From positions 1-18,848 of the forward strand of contig CAIKHC010000112.1 of the NCBI GenBank assembly GCA_903827085.1: a DNA stretch of 18,848 nt. The letters run 5' to 3'. Origin of the DNA: an uncultured Candidatus Nemicrothrix sp. Lineage in GTDB: Bacteria; Actinomycetota; Acidimicrobiia; Acidimicrobiales; Acidimicrobilacustridaceae. A program made the position numbers and the translations under genes. Every line of letters starts with the position of its first letter. Within the stretch, counting starts at the first letter, position 1. This document shows positions 5,418 through 11,501 of this stretch, piece by piece. Below the pieces are notes generated by a model. The model was given only the letters and a program-made list of their open reading frames with translations, made no database searches and was not told where the DNA came from.

Positions 5418-7679
5418 CAGCTCGATCGCAGCGGCCTTGTCGAGGGGTTCGTTGCCGTTCCCGCATTTGGGCGACTGGATACACGAAGGGCAGCCGGACT
5501 CGCATTCACACGACTGAATGACCTCGAGTGTGGCATGGAGGTGTCGGTCTGCAGCAGCAAAGCCAAGTTCCGCCATGCCAGCTCCACCGGGATAGGCATC
5601 GTGAATCACGATTGTTGCTGCGCCGGTTTCGGTGAGATACGGAGTGGAAACACCGCCGACGTCCCAACGATCACAGATCGCAAATAAGGGCAGGATGCCG
5701 ATTCCTGCATGTTCGGCCGCGTGAAGTGCACCGGGTAGTTGGTCATGGCCTACACCTGCAGCACTCGCAATGTGGTCCTCGATGATGTACCAAAAGGCGC
5801 GCGTCACCAGTTTTGATGACGGTAAGTCGAGTTCGTGTATTCCCAGTTGCTCGCGTGTAAACGTGTCGAACCGGCGGTAGCCGATCACGGTGGTTTCCAC
5901 TTCGACGGTGCCAAGGCACACAGTGGCGTTGCCAATCTCGCGTTCCTCATCAGTTTGAAGAATGCGGATATCGGTGACGGCTCGGGGCTGGGTGTATTCG
6001 CCGCCGTCGTGTGGCTCAACGATTGCGACGTGATCAGTGAGATCGAGTTCGGCGACGCGCCAGGCGGTTCCTTGATGCAAATAGATGGAACCAGGGTGGA
6101 CGAGGCGAAATGCGCGTGCGCCGTCGACGGTGCCGATCAATGAACCATCGGCGGTGGCGATCCGAAATTCATTGGCGTTTGCACTGCGCAGTCCGATGCC
6201 GTTCGCTGGTCGTCCGCGCCCACTCCACACGGCGCCGAGCCCAGCGCGCGCAGTGGGCGTGCGGATTTTGAGCTGATCGTCCTGCACGAGTTCGCGAATT
6301 GCGTCGTCGAGAACGTCGGGCCACCACGCTTCGTCGGCATCGGTGAGCGGAAGTTCGAATGCCGCGCACGCCAAGTGCGGATAGAGGACATAGGGATTGT
6401 TCGTATTGACAACTGCGGGTTCGGGAGAACGTTGAAAAAGCTCGGTGGGGTTGTGCACGAACCACTGATCGAGTTGGTCATCTCCTGCAACCAGAACCGC
6501 CAAGGACTGTTGCGATTCGCGGCCTGCTCGGCCCGCCTGTTGCCACATCGAGGCAATCGTTCCGGGGAAGCCGTTGAGAATGCACGCATCGAGACCGCCA
6601 ACGTCGATGCCAAGTTCAAGCGCAGTGGTTGCGACAACGCCGCGGAGGGTTCCATCGAAGAGTTCTTTTTCAATCTCCCGACGTTCCGACGTCAGATAGC
6701 CGCCTCGGTACGAACGCACAGTGGGCGAAAGACGCTTTGTGAGTCGCCGTTGAACGTCGGCCGTAACAAGTTCCGTTCCTTTGCGGCTGCGACAGAACGC
6801 AATCGTGCGGTGATCGTCTTTGATGAGAGCGCTCATGAGCTCCGCGGTGTCTCGCGATGAGGACACGGATTTCGGCTCTTCTTCCGAACCATCGTTGATG
6901 CCGTCCGGGTCCCACAGAACGAACAAACGCTCGCCACGAGGGGAGCCATCTTCGACGACTGCTTCGACCGGAAGACCGCAGAGTGTCGACGCGAGTGCTG
7001 ACGGATCACCGATGGTCGCAGAAGTGAAGATGAACACTGGATCAGAGCCGTAGTGCGCGCAGATGCGTCGCAGGCGCCGGAGCACCTGGGCGACATTGCT
7101 GCCGAACATGCCGCGCAACATATGCAGTTCGTCGATGACGACGTACCGAAGACGCTTGAAGTAGGTGCCCCAATTGGCGTGCATCGGCAGCATGCTCATG
7201 TGCAGCATTTCCGGATTGGTGAGTAGAACGTTTGCGTGCGCACGCGTCCACTTACGCTCTTCGGGTGAGGAATCACCGTCGTGGGTTGCCGCAATTAGGC
7301 CCGGAACATTGAGAGCAGTCAGCGATCGGAGTTGATCCTGGGCAAGCGCTTTTGTGGGGAAGAGCAGCAGCGCTGTGGCCGGAAGCGGACCTGCTGCGAT
7401 GGCTTCAGCAATCGGAAGTTGAAAGCACAGTGACTTCCCAGACGCTGTGCCGGTGGCGATTGCGACGGAGCGTCCTGTTCTTGCGTGATCGATTGCCTCT
7501 GCCTGATGCGACCACAACCCTCGTTCGGGGACGAGATCTCTGATGATTTCAGGAAGTGGCTCGGCAAGCGTTGCGAAGCGCGCACTGCGTTCGGGGGAGC
7601 GTTCGATATGCACGACCCTTGGATCGGTGCCGAGCGCAGTCACGAATGCATCGAGAGTTGGGGGAGTGCGCCGAGCCAT
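5394..7679 (-). CDS. DEAD/DEAH-box DNA helicase with DUF1998 zinc-binding C-terminus (MrfA/YprA, Rv3649-like)
   Basis: A 761-residue superfamily 2 helicase. Motif I ATGTASGKS (75-83), Ia FPTKALAQDQ, II DELH (183-186), III SAT (220-222), IV FCRSRKGTE, V TTALELGIDVGGLD and VI QQAGRAGR (380-387) are all intact. The C-terminal DUF1998 region holds a cysteine cluster (C724, C726, C730, C733, C739), expected to bind zinc. In Bacillus MrfA this family unwinds DNA 3' to 5' in mitomycin-lesion repair; by family, a similar DNA repair role is likely here. ATG 7679 is preferred because a promoter (GTGGCA, 17 bases, TACGAT) sits directly upstream. GTG 7727 would lie upstream of that promoter and adds only an unconserved tail. 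It is convergent with tadE (24-base overlap) and divergent from the STAS gene, the arrangement of the Streptomyces bldG locus as I recall it. Confidence 0.93.
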   Translation of the reverse strand: MARRTPPTLDAFVTALGTDPRVVHIERSPERSARFATLAEPLPEIIRDLVPERGLWSHQAEAIDHARTGRSVAIATGTASGKSLCFQLPIAEAIAAGPLPATALLLFPTKALAQDQLRSLTALNVPGLIAATHDGDSSPEERKWTRAHANVLLTNPEMLHMSMLPMHANWGTYFKRLRYVVIDELHMLRGMFGSNVAQVLRRLRRICAHYGSDPVFIFTSATIGDPSALASTLCGLPVEAVVEDGSPRGERLFVLWDPDGINDGSEEEPKSVSSSRDTAELMSALIKDDHRTIAFCRSRKGTELVTADVQRRLTKRLSPTVRSYRGGYLTSERREIEKELFDGTLRGVVATTALELGIDVGGLDACILNGFPGTIASMWQQAGRAGRESQQSLAVLVAGDDQLDQWFVHNPTELFQRSPEPAVVNTNNPYVLYPHLACAAFELPLTDADEAWWPDVLDDAIRELVQDDQLKIRTPTARAGLGAVWSGRGRPANGIGLRSANANEFRIATADGSLIGTVDGARAFRLVHPGSIYLHQGTAWRVAELDLTDHVAIVEPHDGGEYTQPRAVTDIRILQTDEEREIGNATVCLGTVEVETTVIGYRRFDTFTREQLGIHELDLPSSKLVTRAFWYIIEDHIASAAGVGHDQLPGALHAAEHAGIGILPLFAICDRWDVGGVSTPYLTETGAATIVIHDAYPGGAGMAELGFAAADRHLHATLEVIQSCECESGCPSCIQSPKCGNGNEPLDKAAAIELLRAMLSV

Positions 7680-7686
7680 TGCGCTG

Positions 7687-7715
7687 ATCGTATGACCGGT
7701 GTCTGACTCTGCCAC
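7687..7715 (-). promoter_or_regulatory. promoter of the helicase gene
   Basis: On the minus strand: GTGGCA (7715-7710; four of six match TTGACA), a 17-base spacer, TACGAT (7692-7687), then 7 bases to ATG 7679. The transcript would start at or within a base or two of the ATG. No Shine-Dalgarno is present. Confidence 0.5.
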
Positions 7716-7737
7716 TCCTCTGTCCACTCGCTTCGGC

Positions 7738-7766
7738 CTGATTTCTCATGATTTCGCCGGTAGCCT
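7738..7766 (+). promoter_or_regulatory. possible promoter of the STAS gene
   Basis: CTGATT (7738-7743), a 17-base spacer, TAGCCT (7761-7766). It predicts a start near 7773 and a leader of about 32 bases to ATG 7805. The -35 is weak (three of six). If right, the upstream ATG 7748 is not transcribed in frame. Confidence 0.3.
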
Positions 7767-7804
7767 TGCGTTTGTCGGCGCATCAGCGTCGGTCGCTCAC
7801 CGAA

Positions 7805-8167
7805 ATGGATTCTCGGGTGATTTTTGATCTCGCTGTAGCCGCCCCGGTTGACGGAGTTGTGGTCATTTCGATCGTCGGCGAACTTGATATGTCGACAGCA
7901 CCGCGGCTTCGAGAGGAACTCATACGGGTGACGTCTGCGACCGATACGCCGCGAGTCGTTCTTGACCTCGCTGGGGTTGATCTGCTGGATCCGACCGGAC
8001 TCGGCGTCATCTTCGATGGTGTGAAGCGCACTCGATCCCGAGGCGGGGACTTAGCGTTGGCCCGAGCCGAGGCCTCTGTGCTCCGAGACATGGAACTCAC
8101 CAGAGTGATTGAGATCCTTCCGGTGTTTGAATCAGTCCCCGAGGCAATTCAGTCCATCGCCCTATGA
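7805..8167 (+). CDS. STAS-domain anti-sigma factor antagonist (BldG/RsbV/SpoIIAA family) with Pro at the phospho-site
   Basis: A 120-residue single STAS domain. VVVISIVGELDMSTAPRL (18-35) is the first conserved block; VVLDLAGVDLLDPTGLGVIF (51-70) is the second. Proteins of this class bind an RsbW-type anti-sigma kinase and free a sigma factor; phosphorylation of the Ser in D-S-[S/T]-G turns them off. Here that residue is proline (D62-P63-T64-G65), although the neighbouring Thr is kept. ATG 7805 is chosen because STAS proteins start just before this block; ATG 7748 would add 19 unconserved residues. No kinase gene is in the window. Being divergent from the DUF1998 helicase matches the bldG neighbourhood of Streptomyces (recalled). 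Family assignment is firm; the regulated sigma factor is unknown. Confidence 0.88.
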   Translation: MDSRVIFDLAVAAPVDGVVVISIVGELDMSTAPRLREELIRVTSATDTPRVVLDLAGVDLLDPTGLGVIFDGVKRTRSRGGDLALARAEASVLRDMELTRVIEILPVFESVPEAIQSIAL

Positions 8168-8237
8168 CGATCGAGATGTAATACGCACGTCACATTTGAG
8201 AAACCGGTTGATGATGTCGCCGGAATAGACAACGGGT

Positions 8238-9671
8238 ATGGGAGTGCGAGTGACCGACAAAGAACTAACCGAGAACCACCCGTGGAGCCATACCTGGCTT
8301 GGGACAGATCGTTTCATGGCTCGTCGACTGGCCCGTCCCGCGGCTCGATTCCTCGCGATTGAAGCCGCTAGCGGGATCTTGCTTCTTGCCGCCACGGTGA
8401 TTGCGCTGATCTGGGCCAACTCGCCATGGAAGGACTCCTACGCGTCATTTCTCAATGCAGAGATCATTTTCGATGCAGGACCCGTTGGGTTTCAACTGAC
8501 ACTGCACGAATTTGTCAATGACGCATTGATGGCGTTCTTCTTCTTTGTGGTCGGGCTCGAGATCAAGCGTGAGTTGGTGAAGGGTGAACTCCGCGACCGC
8601 AAGGCCGCAGCGTTGCCGATTATTGCTGCTCTTGGCGGAATGATCGTTCCTGCATTGATCTATTTCGCCTTCAATGCAGGAACAGACGCGTCCCAAGGAT
8701 GGGGAATTCCGATGGCAACGGACATTGCTTTTGCCGTCGGGGTCGTTGCGTTGTTGGGAAATCGAGTTCCGGTTGCGTTAAAACTCTTCTTGCTCACTCT
8801 TGCTGTCGCAGATGATCTTGGAGCAATCGCAGTTATCGCGATCTTTTATAGCAAGTCAATGAGTTTTGTTTGGTTAGGCGCAGCAATCGCGTTACTCGTT
8901 CTTGTTTGGCTGATGCGCCGTCGCCGTATTTGGTACGGCCCGCTGTACCTCGCCATCGGCGTGGTGGTTTGGTACTGCATGTTGAAATCTGGCGTGCACG
9001 CAACGGTGGCTGGAGTCGCGATGGGCTTCCTCACTCCAACAGATGCGTTGAGGCCTGATCTCGATTCAGAAGCAATCGCCGATCGACTCGAAAACCAATC
9101 GGAGTTGAGCGCAGCCGATGTCGCCGCAGCTTCATTCTTGATTAAAGAGTCGGTACCAGTTGGCGAACGCCTGGTTGACCGCATGCTCCCGTGGACGAGT
9201 TACGTCATCATCCCAATCTTTGCGCTTTGCAATGCCGGTATTTTGTTGACATCGGAATCGATCCGAGCTGCAGCGGGCTCTGCGGTGACATGGGGAGTCG
9301 CACTCGGGCTCGTTGTTGGAAAGACAGTTGGTGTGTTCGGGGCAGCAACGATTGCGATTGCGATTGGAATTGCTCGTCGACCGCGTGGCGCTACCAATCT
9401 GCATTTGCTCGGCATCGCAATGGCCGCGGGAGTTGGCTTTACCGTTTCGCTCTTTGTGACCGAACTCGCGTTTACTGATCCTCTTTTCACCGAGGAGGCG
9501 AAAGTCGGCGTCTTGGTCGCCTCAGCGGTGGCAGGGCTTTTGGCAGCGTTGGTGCTGAGCCTTGCGGCGAAGCGATCCAGTACTGCAGAGCTCGCGATCG
9601 AGGCTGCGGAGAACGCAGAACTCTTCGGTGTGATTCCTGACTCAACTCTGCTCCCGAAAAGCCCGAAATAG
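8238..9671 (+). CDS. nhaA: Na+/H+ antiporter NhaA
   Basis: A 477-residue, roughly 12-helix membrane protein that exchanges internal Na+ (or Li+) for external H+ for pH and salt homeostasis. The NhaA hallmarks are visible: D162 in MATDIAFAVG (E. coli D133), the paired ion-binding aspartates D192-D193 in AVADDLGAIAVIA (D163-D164), and K362 in VVGKTVGVFG (K300). Early signatures MAFFFFVVGLEIKREL (98-113) and GVHATVAGVAMGFLTPT (252-268) are intact. Length exceeds the E. coli protein (388 aa) through N- and C-terminal hydrophilic extensions and a longer central loop, common in actinobacteria. The start is uncertain: ATG 8238 has no ribosome site, while GTG 8250 has GGGAG 5 bases upstream, giving 473 aa. 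The 70-base gap after the STAS gene holds an AACCGGTT palindrome (8202-8209) and no clear promoter. It is not part of the conserved tad-topA synteny I recall. Confidence 0.95.
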   Translation: MGVRVTDKELTENHPWSHTWLGTDRFMARRLARPAARFLAIEAASGILLLAATVIALIWANSPWKDSYASFLNAEIIFDAGPVGFQLTLHEFVNDALMAFFFFVVGLEIKRELVKGELRDRKAAALPIIAALGGMIVPALIYFAFNAGTDASQGWGIPMATDIAFAVGVVALLGNRVPVALKLFLLTLAVADDLGAIAVIAIFYSKSMSFVWLGAAIALLVLVWLMRRRRIWYGPLYLAIGVVVWYCMLKSGVHATVAGVAMGFLTPTDALRPDLDSEAIADRLENQSELSAADVAAASFLIKESVPVGERLVDRMLPWTSYVIIPIFALCNAGILLTSESIRAAAGSAVTWGVALGLVVGKTVGVFGAATIAIAIGIARRPRGATNLHLLGIAMAAGVGFTVSLFVTELAFTDPLFTEEAKVGVLVASAVAGLLAALVLSLAAKRSSTAELAIEAAENAELFGVIPDSTLLPKSPK

Positions 9672-9709
9672 CCCGAAATACAGGAGTAACGAGCGTCGCG
9701 GAAACTGTC

Positions 9710-10942
9710 TCAGGTGGGCGTGGAATCGCCAGTTTCGATGTAGCGACCGAGTTCTCTGCGTGCGAGCTGCATGCGATGCACTTCGTCGGGACCATCGGCG
9801 AATCGAAGTGTGCGGAGACCAGCCCACATTCCCGCCAACGGGAAATCCTGCGATACGCCACCACCACCGTGCGCCTGTATGGCGCGATCCACAACAGCAA
9901 GCGCAACGTTGGGTGCGACAACCTTGATGGCAGAAATTTCCGTGCGTGCACCCTTATTGCCGACGGTGTCCATGAGCCACGCTGCCTTCATGGTGAGCAG
10001 ACGTGCTTGTTCGATTTCGATGCGTGAATCGGCGATCCACTCCTGAATCACACCCTGTTGTGCAAGGGGTTTCCCGAACGCCACACGCTCGGTGACGCGA
10101 CGACACATGAGTTCAAGTGCCCGTTCGGCAATGCCGATGCAGCGCATGCAGTGATGAATGCGACCGGGGCCAAGTCGAGCTTGGGCGAGTGCAAAGCCGC
10201 TTCCCTCTTCGCCGAGAAGGTTTGAAACCGGGACGCGAACGTTGTCGAAACGAAGTTCGCAATGGCCTTCACGGTCGTTGTAACCAAACACCATGAGGTC
10301 GCGAACGATGGTGAGTCCTGGCGTGTCCATAGGAACAAGCACCATGGATTGTTGCGTGTAGGTGGGAGCCGATGGATCGGTCTTTCCCATCACGATGGCA
10401 ACGCGACAGCGAGGGTTCGCAGCCCCAGAAATCCACCATTTACTGCCGTTTAGGACGTAGTCGTCGCCGTCGCGAACAATGCTCAGACTGATGTTGCGTG
10501 CGTCGCTCGATGCAACATCGGGTTCGGTCATGGCGAAACACGAACGAATTTCGCCTTCAAGCAGTGGGACCAGCCAACGATCTTTTTGTTCGGGTGTTCC
10601 GAACAGCGCAAGGATTTCCATGTTGCCGGTATCGGGCGCAGCAGAGTTCACCGATTCGGGCCCGAGCGGACTGCGGCCAGTGATCTCGGCAAGTGGCGCA
10701 TAGTCAACATTCGAAACTGGTTCGGGTGTCCATTCGGTCACGTGGGGCATGAACAGATTCCAGAGCCCGCGCTTCTTCGCCTCGGCTTTGAGTTCTTCCA
10801 TGACGTGCGGGTGGAAGTGCGGATCGCCTGATGTGCGCATTTCCTCGGCGAACACTGGTTCGGCAGGGATGACAGCTTCTTCCATGAACGCGAGCAGACG
10901 TTGTTGCAGATCTGCCGCGCGCGGGCTGAGTGCGAAGTCCAT
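9710..10942 (-). CDS. acyl-CoA dehydrogenase (ACAD10/ACAD11-like)
   Basis: A 410-residue flavoenzyme that introduces the alpha-beta double bond in acyl-CoA using FAD and passes electrons to ETF. Domain order is standard: an N-terminal helical domain; a beta domain with [14 protein letters not shown] (135-148) and WWISGA (169-174) for FAD and substrate; a C-terminal helical domain with [17 protein letters not shown] (359-364) and [10 protein letters not shown] (380-389). The phrases [18 protein letters not shown] and DGPDEVHR are typical of the ACAD10/11-like subgroup, which acts on medium/long or modified chains in animals; the substrate here is unknown. By eye, the position of the MCAD catalytic Glu (YEG) is Asp383 (ADG). 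Its ATG shares one base with the stop of the cupin gene upstream (TGATG), so the two are coupled. It converges with nhaA. Confidence 0.93.
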   Translation of the reverse strand: MDFALSPRAADLQQRLLAFMEEAVIPAEPVFAEEMRTSGDPHFHPHVMEELKAEAKKRGLWNLFMPHVTEWTPEPVSNVDYAPLAEITGRSPLGPESVNSAAPDTGNMEILALFGTPEQKDRWLVPLLEGEIRSCFAMTEPDVASSDARNISLSIVRDGDDYVLNGSKWWISGAANPRCRVAIVMGKTDPSAPTYTQQSMVLVPMDTPGLTIVRDLMVFGYNDREGHCELRFDNVRVPVSNLLGEEGSGFALAQARLGPGRIHHCMRCIGIAERALELMCRRVTERVAFGKPLAQQGVIQEWIADSRIEIEQARLLTMKAAWLMDTVGNKGARTEISAIKVVAPNVALAVVDRAIQAHGGGGVSQDFPLAGMWAGLRTLRFADGPDEVHRMQLARRELGRYIETGDSTPT

Positions 10943-11352
10943 CAGGAACCTGCTCTTCCGTAGTCGTCTTCGTAGCGGACGATGTCGTCTTCGCCGAAGT
11001 AGGTGCCGGTCTGTACTTCGATGAAAACGACTGGCGCAGCACTGTCGTTGCGAACTCGGTGTTTGGTGTGAACAGGAATTTCGATTGTGCGGCCCGCGGG
11101 CACGGTGTGATCGACATCGTTGAGGGTGACGATGGCAGTGCCTTCGACAACGATCCAGTGTTCAGACCGCTTGTCGTGCGATTGGTAGGACAGACGTTGA
11201 CCAGGCTCGACAGTGATGCGCTTGACCTTTGCGGCCGGGCCGTCATCGAGGATCACGAACTCACCCCAGGGGCGACGTTCGCCGGTTCCGGCCTCGCCGA
11301 GGGGGCGAAGGGTGTCGTCGTTCGAAGGGGGGTTTTCCGCGGTAGGTGTCAC
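10942..11352 (-). CDS. stand-alone cupin of the type II mannose-6-phosphate isomerase / ManC C-terminal family
   Basis: A 136-residue protein: about 27 unordered residues, then [13 protein letters not shown] (26-38), [17 protein letters not shown] (43-59), [11 protein letters not shown] (63-73), [11 protein letters not shown] (92-102) and [24 protein letters not shown] (110-133). This is the full C-terminal cupin of the bifunctional mannose-1-phosphate guanylyltransferase/mannose-6-phosphate isomerase, here without a transferase domain. Likely metal ligands Q57, H59, E64 and H98 are kept; the usual second His of HxHR is Lys (HDKR). It may interconvert fructose-6-P and mannose-6-P, or be a sugar-binding cupin without activity. 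GTG 11352 is chosen because it precedes the conserved block and has a CATACT hexamer 6 bases upstream; longer starts run into the hairpin and topA. It is first gene of an operon with the acyl-CoA dehydrogenase, an unexpected partner. Confidence 0.82.
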   Translation of the reverse strand: MTPTAENPPSNDDTLRPLGEAGTGERRPWGEFVILDDGPAAKVKRITVEPGQRLSYQSHDKRSEHWIVVEGTAIVTLNDVDHTVPAGRTIEIPVHTKHRVRNDSAAPVVFIEVQTGTYFGEDDIVRYEDDYGRAGS

Positions 11353-11358
11353 GGGCTG

Positions 11359-11364
11359 AGTATG
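11359..11364 (-). promoter_or_regulatory. possible -10 hexamer CATACT of the cupin operon
   Basis: On the minus strand CATACT (four of six to TATAAT) is followed by six bases and the GTG start at 11352, the same geometry as the HAD phosphatase gene. No good -35 box is visible. Confidence 0.3.
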
Positions 11365-11404
11365 GCCGAAATGCCCGGTCAGCACTGAGAAATGGGGGTG
11401 TGGA

Positions 11405-11439
11405 TAAGAAAAATCGGGGACCCCCTTAGGGGGTCCCCG
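11405..11439 (-). terminator. perfect 11-bp hairpin with U-tract, intrinsic terminator on the minus strand
   Basis: Arms 11415-11425 and 11429-11439 are perfectly complementary (CGGGGACCCCC / GGGGGTCCCCG) around a TTA loop. On the minus strand the stem is followed by ATTTTTCTT, a canonical intrinsic terminator. The plus strand has no T-run after it. It sits between the divergent cupin and topA starts. It could block antisense transcription coming from topA, act as an attenuator if the cupin promoter lies further upstream, or extrude as a supercoil-sensitive cruciform. Confidence 0.6.
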
Positions 11440-11463
11440 GGACCATGGTTCCAAAGACTGTGA

Positions 11464-11493
11464 TTGACAGAGCCGCCAAACGGGTCTCATTGT
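11464..11493 (+). promoter_or_regulatory. promoter of topA
   Basis: Perfect TTGACA (11464-11469), an 18-base spacer, CATTGT (11488-11493; A2, T3 and T6 match). The predicted start falls within about two bases of ATG 11502, again with no Shine-Dalgarno. Confidence 0.45.
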
Positions 11494-11501
11494 GTCCCTC
11501 C

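Noticed and set aside
9659..9680. Short direct repeat GCCCGAAATA x2 at the end of nhaA
   Set aside because: Only two copies of ten bases; it looks like a small local duplication at the stop codon, without attachment-site or repeat-family character.
11445..11501. Upstream ATG for topA adding 19 residues
   Set aside because: The TTGACA promoter lies between it and ATG 11502, and the added residues are not part of the conserved TopA N-terminus.
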